Positions 9,204 to 19,346 are shown, counted from the first letter of the stretch. The stretch: DNA of 64,000 nt from Alteromonadaceae bacterium M269 (GCA_004353515.1 SMNZ01000003.1:1-64000), one strand, 5' to 3'. Numbers and translations: made by a program. The notes: generated from the letters alone by a model not told the origin.

Positions 9204-10043
9204 TTAAATGACGCCTAACTCTCTTAAGCGCTCTTTTAGGTAGCTATTAGCGGTATGTTTTTCAGATAAAACAACGTCTGGTCTTGGATGCAAAAACAGA
9301 GGTAATGATATACGAGACTTCTTAAGATTAGCGCCAGCAGGATTAATCACTCGGTGTGTTGTTGATGGGAAGTAGCCTTGAGAAGCTTCTTGCAACATGT
9401 CACCGATATTGACGATCAATGTTCCAAAATCACAAGGTACATCTAACCATTCACCATTGCTTAGTTTTACTTGGAGTCCAGGTTCATTAGCTGCTGGTAA
9501 AATGGTTAACAAGTTAATGTCTTCGTGAGCTGCTGCACGTATCGCGCCTGGTTCTTCATCACCTTCAAAAGGAGGGTAGTGCAATACGCGAAGTAGAGTC
9601 TGCTCACTTTCATTGATCATTTCAGAAAGCGGTTGAGAATAGTTTTTAGAAACTTCTTCAGGGCTATATTTTTCAACCCATGAAAGTAGCTCTGCTGCTA
9701 AATTAATAGCATTGCTGTAGTAATTTTGAAGTTCATCTTTCAATTCGCTAGGGCATTGTCCCCATGGGTAATAGTGGAAATACTCTTTGATATCTTTAAT
9801 TGAAAACCCTTTTGCTGTTTCTGAAACAGTGGTTGGAAAGAAACCATCCTGTCCATCAACATTGAAAGTGAAGTCATTTTTTTTGTCACCATCAAAAAAA
9901 GTTTGCCAATTCTGGTAAATAGACGATACCCAGTTTTCTTGTAGTGGATGGTTTTTAAGGACCCCAAATCCTGTTTCTCTTAAGGACTTTGTGAACAGCT
10001 CTGCGGCGTTAGGGGCTTGGTAATCAATAGCAACTAATTGCAT
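9204..10043 (-). CDS. Isopenicillin N synthase-like 2OG-Fe(II) oxygenase
   Basis: A 279-residue cytosolic oxygenase of the IPNS/2-oxoglutarate-dependent family. The iron ligands are His173 and Asp175 (AAAHEDINLLT) and His230 (STTHRVINP), and the 2-oxoglutarate salt-bridge motif is Arg244-x-Ser246. The N-terminal GFGVLKNH block is the DIOX_N signature. Bacterial members are mostly uncharacterised. It lies on the same strand as nupC and udk, so nucleoside-related chemistry is conceivable, but nothing in the sequence fixes a substrate. Confidence 0.85.
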   Translation of the reverse strand: MQLVAIDYQAPNAAELFTKSLRETGFGVLKNHPLQENWVSSIYQNWQTFFDGDKKNDFTFNVDGQDGFFPTTVSETAKGFSIKDIKEYFHYYPWGQCPSELKDELQNYYSNAINLAAELLSWVEKYSPEEVSKNYSQPLSEMINESEQTLLRVLHYPPFEGDEEPGAIRAAAHEDINLLTILPAANEPGLQVKLSNGEWLDVPCDFGTLIVNIGDMLQEASQGYFPSTTHRVINPAGANLKKSRISLPLFLHPRPDVVLSEKHTANSYLKERLRELGVI

Positions 10044-10145
10044 TTTTCATCTCTCGAAATAAATAACTTAAGTCAATACTAGGCTAACTAAAACGAACTT
10101 GTATTGATCTCTATCATAAAAAGTGTGAAGTGCTAATGGCACTTA

Positions 10146-11357
10146 CTATTGCAAGGCAAAAAAGAAGCCTGCTAGTGCGGCGCTCATAAAGTTCGCCAAG
10201 GTGGCCGCAAACACTGCACGCAAACCTAGCGATGCAATCTCTTTACGGCGAGTCGGTGCCAATGCACCAATGCCACCCATAAGAATGGCAATTGAAGACA
10301 AGTTAGCGAAGCCACATAGTGCAAAGGTCACTATCGCCTGTGTGACTTCAGATAATTGGTCTTTTGCTTCTAAAAAGTCTAAATAAGCAATGAATTCATT
10401 AACAACAAATTTCTGGCCGATAAAACTCCCAGCCATATTAGCCTCAGACCATGGAACACCTAAAGTCCATGCTAGAGGTTGAAGTGCATAGCCAAGGAAC
10501 CATTGGAATGTAAGTTCTGGCATGCCAAACCAGCCACCAATACCACCGATAATGCCGTTAAGAAGTGCAATAAGTGCAACAAACGCTAGTAGCATTGCAC
10601 CTACATTCATCGCTAAGTGCATCCCTGAAGCTGCTCCGCTTGCGGCTGCATCAAAAATGTTGGCGTAGCCATCATCATCAGATTCAATTTCTGCTAATGC
10701 ATTTATAGGTTTTTCTGTTTCAGGCAAGATAATTTTGGCCATGAGAAGACCGCCAGGTGCAGCCATAAAGCTCGCTGCCAACAAGTATTTTATTTCAACA
10801 CCTAAGCCCGCATATCCGGCTAACACAGCGCCAGCGATAGAAGATAATCCTCCCACCATAACAGCGAAAAGTTCTGAGCTCGTCATGTGCGGAATAAAGG
10901 GCTTAACAACGAGGGGTGCCTCGGTTTGCCCTACGAAAATATTGGCTGCAGCCGACATAGATTCCGGGCGGCTGGTGTTCAATGCTTTTTGGAGGAAGCC
11001 ACCAATAATGCGGATAACAAAAGACATAATGCCCACATAATATAAAACGCTAATCAGGGCTGAGAAAAAGACAATAACAGGGAGAACATTGAACGCAAAA
11101 ATAAAACCTAGGGATTTATCACCGACTTGTCCAAATAAAAACTCGATACCTTTGTCACTGTAGCTGATAACTAATGCAACATACTCCGCCATGCTAAGAA
11201 GTGCTTCCTTACCTGGAGGAAAATAGAGTATCAGTGCTCCAATACCTGCTTGTATTGAAAATGCTATGCCTACAGTCTTCCATTTAATGCTTTTCCGGTT
11301 ATAGGATATTGCAAACGCAATAGCGAATAACAGCAAGATACCGAGTATGCTGACCAT
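10146..11357 (-). CDS. nupC: NupC-family concentrative nucleoside transporter
   Basis: A 403-residue inner-membrane symporter with three repeats of the CNT fold. Family blocks seen include GEAPL-like VGQTEAPLVVKPF, MTSSELFAVMVGG, the GxxLA-type AGYAGLGVE, MAAPGGLLMAK and GQKFVVNEFIAY near the C-terminus. It would import nucleosides with protons or sodium. It lies 12 bp downstream of udk on the same strand, so imported uridine or cytidine would be phosphorylated by the neighbouring product. Its length matches E. coli NupC. Confidence 0.93.
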   Translation of the reverse strand: MVSILGILLLFAIAFAISYNRKSIKWKTVGIAFSIQAGIGALILYFPPGKEALLSMAEYVALVISYSDKGIEFLFGQVGDKSLGFIFAFNVLPVIVFFSALISVLYYVGIMSFVIRIIGGFLQKALNTSRPESMSAAANIFVGQTEAPLVVKPFIPHMTSSELFAVMVGGLSSIAGAVLAGYAGLGVEIKYLLAASFMAAPGGLLMAKIILPETEKPINALAEIESDDDGYANIFDAAASGAASGMHLAMNVGAMLLAFVALIALLNGIIGGIGGWFGMPELTFQWFLGYALQPLAWTLGVPWSEANMAGSFIGQKFVVNEFIAYLDFLEAKDQLSEVTQAIVTFALCGFANLSSIAILMGGIGALAPTRRKEIASLGLRAVFAATLANFMSAALAGFFFALQ

Positions 11358-11369
11358 TGTTTTCCCTTA

Positions 11370-11990
11370 TTAGTTTAGAATTTGTTGTATGTGGGATTTA
11401 ATAATGTCTAAAGCGATTCTGTTCTTCCCACCTTGAGTGACAACAACATCCGCTAAGAAACGACTGGGTTCGATGAACTGGTGATACATAGGTTTCACCG
11501 TTTGTTCATATTGTGCAGAGACGGACTCAATAGTCCTAGCACGTTCTTTTATATCGCGATTGAATCGGCGTAATAGGCAAATATCAAGAGGCGTATCAAT
11601 AAAAACTTTGATATCAAACAGTGATTGTAGCTCTCTAGCTGCAAGCAGCATAATGCCTTCTACAATAATTACGCTGGCAGGTGCTACTGTTTCTATGCTG
11701 TCTAGTCTCGTATGAGTTTTGTGGCAGTACTGCGGATATTCAATTGATTCTCCCGCTTTTAATTGTTCAACGTGATGTTGCAACAGACTGTGTTCGAAAG
11801 CGTTAGGGTGATCGTAATTTGTTTTCTCTCTTTCTGACATTGAAAGGTGTGCTTGGTCACGATAATAGTGATCTTCACACAAAACCAGAATATCTGCTCC
11901 GGTTGCAAGTAGTTCATTCTTCAATGTACTTGTAAATAGAGATTTTCCAGAGCCTGACCCTCCAGAAATTGCAATAACGCTTGTACTCAT
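11370..11990 (-). CDS. udk: Uridine kinase
   Basis: Uridine/cytidine kinase, 206 residues from the ATG at 11990, close to the E. coli length. The P-loop is GGSGSGKS at the N-terminus. EDHYYRDQ, NYDHPNAFE, PQYCHKTHTR and EGIMLLA follow in the family order, and RRFNRDIKERART is the lid region. A GTG at 12089 would add 33 residues of non-conserved sequence and was rejected. It is the first gene of a probable udk-nupC operon for pyrimidine nucleoside salvage, divergent from the TonB-dependent receptor. Confidence 0.95.
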   Translation of the reverse strand: MSTSVIAISGGSGSGKSLFTSTLKNELLATGADILVLCEDHYYRDQAHLSMSEREKTNYDHPNAFEHSLLQHHVEQLKAGESIEYPQYCHKTHTRLDSIETVAPASVIIVEGIMLLAARELQSLFDIKVFIDTPLDICLLRRFNRDIKERARTIESVSAQYEQTVKPMYHQFIEPSRFLADVVVTQGGKNRIALDIIKSHIQQILN

Positions 11991-12238
11991 TATTTCGACT
12001 AATTGCCTTATAAAAAAATTTAGGGAGAGACTACCAGTGAATGCGCCTAAAGTCAGTTTGAATCGTCCCAATAGTGCTTCAGAATTCACATAAATTTCGA
12101 CTTATTTCGATCCTATCGCAAAAATGTCACATTTCTTATATATATTTCCCGCACTTTTCGGTTAGAACGTGATAAATTACGCCGATTATAAAAATAATGA
12201 AACGATTTTTTCAAAACAAAACAATAGGAAACACAATA

Positions 12239-15200
12239 ATGCTTAAGAATTCGAGATTTAGTCGAATGGCTGTAGCTGTTGCAATGGCGGTAGGTATTTC
12301 AACCTCTGCAGTTGCTCAAGAAACCTCTGGTGGTGTAAGAGGTGTGATTACAACTCCAACAGGTCAGCCAGCTGCTAATGTGTCAGTTGTAGTAACCCAC
12401 ATTCCTTCAGGTACAAGACGTACAGTAACGACGAACGAAGCTGGTGCATACCAAGTTCGTGGTCTACGTGTTGGTGGTCCATACAAAGTGACAATCGATT
12501 CGGACCAGTATCGCGATCAAGATATTGAAGGTCTTTTCTTACAATTAGGTGAAGTTGAGCGTGTTAGTGCTCAGTTAGAAGATGAGTCAGTTGAGCGTAT
12601 TCTTGTTACATCAAGTGCTCCCGCTTTTTCTAATACAGCGACAAGTAGTTATTTCGGCGAAGCAGCTATTGCTGGTCAAGCGGGGTTAACTCGTGATATT
12701 AAGGACGTTATTCGGGCTAACCCTTTGGTATCATCGCTAACCGACGGCGCGAGGCAGCTCACTATTGCAGGTAATAACCCGCGTTTTAATAGTATTACGG
12801 TAGACGGTATTAGCCAAAACGATAATTTTGGCCTAAATAATGGTGGCTTTCCAACTCAACGTTCGCCTCTTCCACTTGATGCTTTAGAGCAAATTACAGT
12901 TGATGTTGCTCCTTTTGATGTTAAGCAAAGTGGCTTTTCTGGTGGTTTGATTAATGCCGTTTTTAAGTCTGGTACGAATGAATTCCATGGCTCCGCTTTT
13001 TTTGAGAGAATTTCTGATTCTTTAGCTGCTAGCTCTGTGAGAAGTACAGCAGGATTTAATCAAGGGCAAGATGTAGATGTTCTTCCTTTCGAAGAAAAAA
13101 CTTATGGTTTTTCGCTTGGTGGGCCAATTATTAAAGATAAGTTATTCTTTTTCACTTCTTATCAAATGCTTGATGCTCCTCGCTCGTTAGAGTTTGGCCC
13201 AGCGGGCTCTAATGCACCTAACCAAACAATAACCACTGCTGCTGAAGCGCAGGAAGTTATCGATATTGCCCGTACAGTTTATGGTTTAACTGATGATCAG
13301 ATTGGCAGTACTACAGCAAGTCCTATCGAAGAAGATGAAAGCCTAGTTGTGAAACTGGACTGGAATATTAATGATTATCATCGCGCTTCTTTTACTTATC
13401 AATTTAATGAAGGTAATAATACAAGAAACTTAACAAACGATGATGATGAATTAATACTTTCATCAGCTTTTTATAATACAACTGAAGAATTAAATAACTT
13501 CAGCGTTAAGTTGTATTCTGATTGGACAGACTCTTTCTCTACAGAGCTTGCGTTTAATGTGCAGGATGTCGAAAACCGCCAAACATCTTTTAGTGAAATT
13601 GCCGATGTTTTTATTGAGGAGTTACCTTCTGGTGGAGAACTCTCTTTTGGCTCGGATGAAAACCGTCATGCTAATAACTTAGATACGGAGAAAACAACAA
13701 TACGCGCAACTGCTCAATATTTATTGGATGAGCATAATATTGAATTTGGTGTAGAATACTCTCAGCTAGAGATTAATAATATATTCTTACCTGGTTCACG
13801 CGGTGTTATTCGATTTGACAACCTTGAAGATTTTAGGAATCTCCAAGCGGCAGAATATAGCTATACTAATGGTATAGGTAATGATCCATCTGTTGCCGCC
13901 GGTATTTTTGATTTAGATACGCTTTCTATATTTGCTCAGGACAGTTGGGATATAACAGATAAGCTAACTATTAATGCTGGGTTGAGGTATGAACGTATTA
14001 CAACAAGTGATGAGCCGCTCTTTAATCAAAATAGCTTTAATAGAACGGGGCGAAATAATAGCGAAAACATTGACGGTGTGGATATTTTGTTACCTAGAAT
14101 CGGGTTCAATTATGAAGTTAATGATTTAGTTACAGTCTATGGTGGTTTTGGACGATATGCTGGTGGTCAGCCTAATGTTTGGATAAGTAATGCATTTTCT
14201 CAAGCAGGTGTTAACACGGGTGAAGTAGAGCTTGATAATATCCTGCTTTCACCTGGTGATATTGCTAGTGTCCGCCAAGAGGCGTTGGATGCTATACCTA
14301 ATTCAACAGATGAAGTGTTAGCTGCTGGTATAGATGGCCCTGTAAGCTTAATTGATGAAGATTTTGAGCTTCCTAACGATTATCGTTATCAACTTGCGGT
14401 CGATTATCTGGTTGATATTCCATTCTTAGGCGACGGTTTCGTGTGGACGAATGAGTTTTTATTTATTGATCGTAGGGATTCTGCATTTTGGGTAGACGCA
14501 TCATTACCAGGTATAAGTGAGAGTCCTACTTCTGGTGGTACAGTGACCACTATACTTGATGGGCAGCTTCAACTTTTTAATGACGACGATGAGCAAACAG
14601 ATTTATTGTTAACCAATACTGGTGATGGTGGTGAGTCGAAGATTTTTTCAACATCGTTAAGTAAGAATTGGGATAATGGTTGGTCGTTTAGTGCATCGTA
14701 TGCTAACCAAGATGTTACTGAGGCAAACCCTGGTACGAGTTCAACAGCCAGAAGTAATTTCAGGTTCTCTCCGCAGATAAACAGAAACGAGCCTTTTGTA
14801 GGGACAGGTCGTTTTGAAATTGAGCATCGTCTGGTCGCTAATATTGGTTATAGTACAGAGTTTTTCTCAGGTTATGAGACGAACTTTAACTTATTCTTTG
14901 AACGCCGCTCAGGTAATACTCTGACTTATACAGCAAACTATGATAGAGGCCTACTTGATAGTACATTGAGTCCTGGTTTTGACTCTGGAACATTCCTACC
15001 GTATATTCCTACGGTAGATGATCCTAATGTTGTTTTCACTGATCCAGCGTTCGCAGCAGAACTACAGCAATCTATTGCTGATGCAGGTTTATTAGGTTCT
15101 GCTGGAGGTTTTGCCAGTAAAGGTACAGATCGTACGCCATATGTTACAACTATGGATTTAAGCATAACGCAAGAAATTCCTGGTTTTGTTAAAGGCCATA

Positions 15201-15421
15201 AAGGGCGTTTAACTTTAATTATTGATAACCTTATCAATTTAATTGATAGCAGTTCAGGTAGAGTTGCGGATAGTCAGTTTGGAACATTGCGCTTGTATGA
15301 TGTTGATTCAATAGATGATCAAGGCCGTTTGGTTATCGATCGTATTCGTGATGATGGTCTACGTTTTGATACTGATGACTCTGTATGGAGGATTAAGTTG
15401 GGTATCAGCTATAACTTCTAA
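12239..15421 (+). CDS. TonB-dependent receptor, Oar-like, with N-terminal carboxypeptidase-regulatory domain
   Basis: A 1060-residue outer-membrane receptor. A signal peptide ends at AVAQ. A CarboxypepD_reg-like beta domain follows (GVRGVITTPTGQPAANVSV), then a TonB box-like ERILVTSS and a plug domain (RDIKDVIRANPLV, NRFNSITVDGIS). The rest is a beta-barrel ending in the terminal aromatic signature ISYNF. The ATG at 12239 is chosen because AGGA lies 9 bases upstream and the signal peptide fits; an ATG at 12197 adds 14 residues. Substrate unknown. The divergent udk-nupC genes hint at nucleosides or oligonucleotides, while Oar-like receptors are often peptide-linked. Confidence 0.9.
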   Translation: MLKNSRFSRMAVAVAMAVGISTSAVAQETSGGVRGVITTPTGQPAANVSVVVTHIPSGTRRTVTTNEAGAYQVRGLRVGGPYKVTIDSDQYRDQDIEGLFLQLGEVERVSAQLEDESVERILVTSSAPAFSNTATSSYFGEAAIAGQAGLTRDIKDVIRANPLVSSLTDGARQLTIAGNNPRFNSITVDGISQNDNFGLNNGGFPTQRSPLPLDALEQITVDVAPFDVKQSGFSGGLINAVFKSGTNEFHGSAFFERISDSLAASSVRSTAGFNQGQDVDVLPFEEKTYGFSLGGPIIKDKLFFFTSYQMLDAPRSLEFGPAGSNAPNQTITTAAEAQEVIDIARTVYGLTDDQIGSTTASPIEEDESLVVKLDWNINDYHRASFTYQFNEGNNTRNLTNDDDELILSSAFYNTTEELNNFSVKLYSDWTDSFSTELAFNVQDVENRQTSFSEIADVFIEELPSGGELSFGSDENRHANNLDTEKTTIRATAQYLLDEHNIEFGVEYSQLEINNIFLPGSRGVIRFDNLEDFRNLQAAEYSYTNGIGNDPSVAAGIFDLDTLSIFAQDSWDITDKLTINAGLRYERITTSDEPLFNQNSFNRTGRNNSENIDGVDILLPRIGFNYEVNDLVTVYGGFGRYAGGQPNVWISNAFSQAGVNTGEVELDNILLSPGDIASVRQEALDAIPNSTDEVLAAGIDGPVSLIDEDFELPNDYRYQLAVDYLVDIPFLGDGFVWTNEFLFIDRRDSAFWVDASLPGISESPTSGGTVTTILDGQLQLFNDDDEQTDLLLTNTGDGGESKIFSTSLSKNWDNGWSFSASYANQDVTEANPGTSSTARSNFRFSPQINRNEPFVGTGRFEIEHRLVANIGYSTEFFSGYETNFNLFFERRSGNTLTYTANYDRGLLDSTLSPGFDSGTFLPYIPTVDDPNVVFTDPAFAAELQQSIADAGLLGSAGGFASKGTDRTPYVTTMDLSITQEIPGFVKGHKGRLTLIIDNLINLIDSSSGRVADSQFGTLRLYDVDSIDDQGRLVIDRIRDDGLRFDTDDSVWRIKLGISYNF

Positions 15422-15438
15422 TCAATGATTAGAAGATG

Positions 15439-15466
15439 AAAAGCCGACTGTAATGTCGGCTTTTTT
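15439..15466 (+). terminator. Intrinsic terminator of the TonB-dependent receptor
   Basis: AAAGCCGAC/GTCGGCTTT stem with a 6-base loop, ending in a T run, 18 bases past the receptor stop. Confidence 0.92.
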
Positions 15467-15514
15467 ATGTAGGTAGTCGCGTAGCGACAGAACACCTTAA
15501 AGGGAATGAAAAAA

Positions 15515-15979
15515 TTAAACACTGTCAAAAAGCACTTCTATTTTAGAACAGGTCTCTTCTATTTGAGTGATGTCGGTTGGGGCGATAAAGATAGTGTCAT
15601 CTCCGGCAATCGTACCTAAAACACCGTCGGTTTGGTTGAGTGAGTCTAAGAGCCTGGCGATAAGCTGTGCTGCACCTGGAGACGTTCTGATAATGATCAT
15701 CACATTGTTGTGAACAATATCGAGTACTAATTGTTTCAAAGGGCTCTTAGCCGTTGGCATGCCAAGTTCAGGCGGTAAACAGTAGGCCATTTCACCTTTA
15801 GCATTTCGGGTCCTAACAGCGCCAAACTTGCTTAGCATCCGCGATACTTTAGATTGAGAGATATTGTCGAAACCCTCTGCTTTTAATGCATCGACAATTT
15901 CAGCTTGTGAGCCGTAGTTTTCCCCTTTGAGTAGTTCCTTAAAAGCTTTGACTAATTGTTCTTGTTTTGTTGTCGCCAT
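15515..15979 (-). CDS. argR: Arginine repressor ArgR
   Basis: A 154-residue arginine-responsive repressor, close to the 156 residues of E. coli. The winged helix includes [12 protein letters not shown] and [20 protein letters not shown]. The C-terminal hexamerisation and arginine-binding domain contains [13 protein letters not shown]. The ATG at 15979 follows GAGG by 5 bases; a GTG two codons earlier overlaps that site. It is divergent from mdh, the usual gammaproteobacterial arrangement. No convincing pair of ARG boxes was found upstream. Confidence 0.95.
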   Translation of the reverse strand: MATTKQEQLVKAFKELLKGENYGSQAEIVDALKAEGFDNISQSKVSRMLSKFGAVRTRNAKGEMAYCLPPELGMPTAKSPLKQLVLDIVHNNVMIIIRTSPGAAQLIARLLDSLNQTDGVLGTIAGDDTIFIAPTDITQIEETCSKIEVLFDSV

Positions 15980-16515
15980 GACCACCTCTATAGCGTTTGA
16001 CGTTTTGTATAAATATAGAGTGCATCCATCTTCTATGCTCGAAAATTGAAAAGCAGGCCATATGAATATATGACAGAGATTGGCACGTCCTAGTTGATTA
16101 AATGTATTTTGAGTTTAGAGATAACCTGAAGATAGCGTCAATAAACGGTGCAATTAATGAGATAATTAAAAGGGCTACCCTCTGCATATCATGTTGCTTG
16201 AGGAAACAAACAAAACACCGTATCAATACGTAACTTCGGCTTTTATCTATGTGCATTGCCAAATCCCGTTTGAGTGGCTATACAATAGCTAATACGCTTT
16301 AACATTTATTATAGATTATTCTGCCGTAAGTCTTGATTGGGTGCAATTCGTCCCTATATCTACGTAGCTTAAATTTATTGTCGTGGTGCCACATCGGCAT
16401 TTCGACCTAGTTGAGTGAGTTGTTATACCGAAAGTGGAAGATACAATTCATTGTTTTTTGGTCAAGCTTGCATTAGTGTTGCCCAGCAATTTAAACATCC
16501 TTTAGGAGATTAATT
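15980..16515. other. argR-mdh divergent intergenic region
   Basis: A 536-bp AT-rich spacer with no credible open reading frame. The only promoter-like element picked out is at 16256-16284, upstream of mdh. No tRNA or recognisable RNA was seen. TGTATAAATATAGA near 16008 is a poor ARG-box match. Confidence 0.5.
16256..16284 (+). promoter_or_regulatory. Candidate sigma-70 promoter of mdh
   Basis: TTGCCA and TATACA separated by 17 bp. It would give a leader of about 225 bases for mdh. This is a single visual match in an AT-rich spacer, so confidence is low. Confidence 0.35.
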
Positions 16516-17451
16516 ATGAAAGTAGCCGTGTTAGGTGCTGCCGGTGGAATCGGACAAGCTCTGTCTTTATTGTTAAAAACTCAATTGCCTGCGGGTTCTG
16601 AACTTGCTTTGTACGATGTTGCTCCTGTTGTTCCCGGTGTTGCTGTCGATTTAAGCCATATTCCCACTGATGTTAAAGTTGCAGGTTTTGGGAAAGACGA
16701 CCTTGCTCAAGCGCTAACAGGTTGTGATATCGTTCTTATTCCAGCGGGTGTTCCTCGTAAGCCTGGTATGGATCGCTCTGATTTATTTAATATTAATGCA
16801 GGTATCGTTAGAAACCTTGTAGAAGCTATCGCTGACAATGCTCCTGAAGCTTGTATCGGCATTATTACTAACCCAGTTAATACAACGGTAGCTATTGCAG
16901 CGGAAGCTTTAAAAGCTAAAGGCGTATACAACAAGAACAAATTGTTTGGTGTAACGACTTTGGATGTTATCCGTGCAGAAACTTTTGTGGCTGAATTAAA
17001 AGGCCTAAGCGCAACAAATGTGCATGTACCAGTTATCGGTGGCCACTCAGGCACAACAATTCTACCATTGCTATCTCAAGTTAAAGGTGTTGAGCTCACT
17101 GACGAAGAAGTTGCAAGTTTAACAACTCGTATTCAGAACGCTGGTACTGAAGTTGTTGAAGCTAAAGCTGGTGGCGGGTCTGCAACATTGTCAATGGGAC
17201 AAGCAGCAGCAAGATTCTGTTTATCGCTTGTTGCAGCGATGAAGGGCGATAATGTTGTTGAGTACACGTACGTTGAAACAAATAGCGATGATGCTGAGTT
17301 CTTCTCTCACCCAGTTCGTTTAGGTCCAAACGGCGTTGAAGAGATTTTACCTTACGGCGAACTAAGCGCTTTCGAACAGAATGCAAAAGATGCAATGCTT
17401 GAAGGTCTTAGAGGTGATATCAAGCTAGGTCAAGATTTCGTTAATAACTAA
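16516..17451 (+). CDS. mdh: Malate dehydrogenase
   Basis: A 311-residue NAD-dependent TCA cycle enzyme that oxidises malate to oxaloacetate. The N-terminal Rossmann motif is [10 protein letters not shown]. Substrate arginines are in [19 protein letters not shown] follows, and [12 protein letters not shown] holds the catalytic His. The length equals that of the E. coli enzyme (312). The start has AGGAG at the right distance, and the gene ends in a clear terminator. It is the E. coli-type Mdh, monocistronic and divergent from argR. Confidence 0.97.
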   Translation: MKVAVLGAAGGIGQALSLLLKTQLPAGSELALYDVAPVVPGVAVDLSHIPTDVKVAGFGKDDLAQALTGCDIVLIPAGVPRKPGMDRSDLFNINAGIVRNLVEAIADNAPEACIGIITNPVNTTVAIAAEALKAKGVYNKNKLFGVTTLDVIRAETFVAELKGLSATNVHVPVIGGHSGTTILPLLSQVKGVELTDEEVASLTTRIQNAGTEVVEAKAGGGSATLSMGQAAARFCLSLVAAMKGDNVVEYTYVETNSDDAEFFSHPVRLGPNGVEEILPYGELSAFEQNAKDAMLEGLRGDIKLGQDFVNN

Positions 17452-17470
17452 ACGAATCTTTGAAATTGGA

Positions 17471-17501
17471 AAAAGAGGCTATTTTGATAGCCTCTTTTTT
17501 T
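17471..17501 (+). terminator. Intrinsic terminator of mdh
   Basis: AAAAGAGGCTA/TAGCCTCTTTT with a 6-base loop and a T run. The A-rich left arm means it can also act for the convergent ispB transcript. Confidence 0.92.
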
Positions 17502-17512
17502 ATGTTCTGAAT

Positions 17513-18484
17513 TTAAGACATGCGCTCTACAGAGATGTTCGCTAGTCCGATTAAAGCATCTTTATAGGATGATGCAGGAATAGGAGCAAGAGCTTCTATA
17601 GCTTGCTGTGCGGCCTTTCTCGCTTGTTCTTTGGTGTACTCCAAAGAGCCTGTATCCGCCATGGCTTTGAGTATTGCATCTAGATTGTCCATTCCATTGC
17701 TTTCTTCTATTGCTGAACGGATAAGTTGCTGTTGCTCTGGTGTGCCGTTCCACATGGCGTAGAGTAGGGGCAATGTGGGTTTTCCTTCTGCTAAGTCATC
17801 TCCCATGTTTTTTCCCATCTCATCGGCATCTGCTGCGTAATCCAATATATCGTCAACAAGCTGAAATGCTGTGCCAAGAAATTTGCCATACTCTTTCATG
17901 GCATTCTCAATATCTTCTGGTTGATCTGTGAGTACAGCTGAAAGCAAAGTTGCGGCCTCAAACAAGCGTGCGGTTTTACTGTAAATAACCTGCATGTAAC
18001 TTGCTTCAGTCGTATCAGGATCATTGCAGTTCATGAGCTGGAGGACTTCACCTTCGGCAATGACATTGGTGGCATCGGCAAGTATTTCCATAACACGCAT
18101 GCGTTTTAAACTCACCATCATTTGGAATGAACGAGTATACAAGAAATCACCAACCAGAACGCTAGCTTGATTGCCAAACAACTCATTAGCGGTTTCCCTT
18201 CCTCTGCGCATAGTAGATTCATCGACTACATCGTCATGTAACAAGGTGGCGGTATGTATGAATTCGACAATTGCCGCTAATGTGTGATGTTCATTGCTTT
18301 GGATGTCGAGTGCTCTGGCAGCTAATACTGTCATTAGGGGACGAAGCCTTTTCCCACCGCTGTTAACGATATAAAATCCTAACTGATTGATGAGAGAAAC
18401 ATCTGAATTAACTTGTTCCTGGATAAGCTGATTGACTGCTAACATGTCTTGTTCAGCTAATTGATTGATCTGACCTAACTGCAT
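17513..18484 (-). CDS. ispB: Octaprenyl-diphosphate synthase
   Basis: A trans-polyprenyl synthase making the ubiquinone side chain. It has the first aspartate-rich motif LLHDDVVDESTMRRG and the second, QLVDDILDY, plus GGKRLRPL for substrate binding. Starting at the ATG at 18484 gives 323 residues, beginning MQLGQINQLAEQDM, which lines up with E. coli IspB and equals its length. An ATG at 18502 adds six residues; neither start has a strong ribosome site. It is divergent from rplU-rpmA, as in E. coli. Chain length (C40 or other) cannot be read from the sequence. Confidence 0.92.
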   Translation of the reverse strand: MQLGQINQLAEQDMLAVNQLIQEQVNSDVSLINQLGFYIVNSGGKRLRPLMTVLAARALDIQSNEHHTLAAIVEFIHTATLLHDDVVDESTMRRGRETANELFGNQASVLVGDFLYTRSFQMMVSLKRMRVMEILADATNVIAEGEVLQLMNCNDPDTTEASYMQVIYSKTARLFEAATLLSAVLTDQPEDIENAMKEYGKFLGTAFQLVDDILDYAADADEMGKNMGDDLAEGKPTLPLLYAMWNGTPEQQQLIRSAIEESNGMDNLDAILKAMADTGSLEYTKEQARKAAQQAIEALAPIPASSYKDALIGLANISVERMS

Positions 18485-18627
18485 GTAATGTGAATTGACC
18501 ATCTAAATCTAGGCAAAAAATATGGAGGTAGTTTACCCCAATAGGGCTATCAAGCTAGTGATATCCCTCACATTTATTCAGATTTTGGTGTCAAAAATAA
18601 TAGTCAAGAAATAATTGAAATCAGATC

Positions 18628-18656
18628 TTGCGAGAAAGACCTCATTCACGTACAAT
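18628..18656 (+). promoter_or_regulatory. Sigma-70 promoter of rplU-rpmA
   Basis: TTGCGA and TACAAT separated by exactly 17 bp, about 55 bases upstream of the rplU start. Predicted transcription start is near 18663, just past a GC-rich discriminator (TCGCGCCC), as expected of a stringently controlled ribosomal-protein promoter. Confidence 0.65.
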
Positions 18657-18710
18657 TCGCGCCCTGTTTTTGAATTGATTGCGTTATGAAAACGCAGAGC
18701 GGAGTTTAAT

Positions 18711-19022
18711 ATGTACGCGGTTTTCCAAAGTGGTGGTAAACAACACCGTGTGGCTGAAGGCCAAACCGTTCGTCTCGAAAAAATCGAAATTGCGCCGGGT
18801 GAGACTGTTGAGTTTGATAATGTCTTAATGGTTAGCAAAGATGACGACGTTAAAATTGGTACGCCTTATGTAGATGGCGGTAAAGTAACAGCTGAAGTTG
18901 TTACTCATGGGCGTGGCGATAAAATTAAAATCGTCAAGTTCCGTCGTCGTAAGCATTCACGTAAGCAAATGGGCCACCGTCAGTGGTTCACTGAAGTTAA
19001 AATTACAAGCATCAGCGCTTAA
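18711..19022 (+). CDS. rplU: 50S ribosomal protein L21
   Basis: A 103-residue ribosomal protein with the family start [14 protein letters not shown] and the C-terminal block [16 protein letters not shown]. The length equals that of E. coli L21. It binds 23S rRNA in the large subunit. It is the first gene of the rplU-rpmA operon, with GGAG upstream. Confidence 0.98.
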   Translation: MYAVFQSGGKQHRVAEGQTVRLEKIEIAPGETVEFDNVLMVSKDDDVKIGTPYVDGGKVTAEVVTHGRGDKIKIVKFRRRKHSRKQMGHRQWFTEVKITSISA

Positions 19023-19037
19023 TAGGAGTTCAGACAG

Positions 19038-19295
19038 ATGGCACATAAAAAGGCAGGTGGTAGTACCAAAAACGGTCGCGACTCAGAAAGTAAACGCTTA
19101 GGTGTTAAACGTTTTGGTGGCGAATCAGTTTTAGCAGGTAACATTATTGTTCGTCAACGTGGTACTAAGTTCCACGCTGGAGACAATGTTGGTATCGGTA
19201 AAGACCACACATTGTTTGCTTTGTCTGATGGCAAAGTTCAGTTTGAAGTTAAAGGTCCTAAAAACCGTAAATTTGTAAGCATTGTTGCTGCATAA
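19038..19295 (+). CDS. rpmA: 50S ribosomal protein L27
   Basis: An 85-residue ribosomal protein starting [16 protein letters not shown], the flexible N-terminal arm that reaches the peptidyl-transferase centre, followed by [10 protein letters not shown] and [13 protein letters not shown]. It lies 15 bp after rplU and is terminated at 19321. There is no Firmicutes-type N-terminal cleavage extension. Confidence 0.98.
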   Translation: MAHKKAGGSTKNGRDSESKRLGVKRFGGESVLAGNIIVRQRGTKFHAGDNVGIGKDHTLFALSDGKVQFEVKGPKNRKFVSIVAA

Positions 19296-19320
19296 GCTTT
19301 AAACTTAAATTGTTTTGTGA

Positions 19321-19346
19321 AACCCCGCACTATGCGGGGTTTTTTG
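19321..19346 (+). terminator. Intrinsic terminator of rplU-rpmA
   Basis: AACCCCGCA/TGCGGGGTT, a GC-rich stem with a tiny loop and a T6 tail, between rpmA and obgE. Confidence 0.93.

Noticed and set aside
16008-16080. ARG boxes upstream of argR
   Set aside because: TGTATAAATATAGA and TATGAATATATGA match the ARG box only partly, and no well-spaced pair was found.
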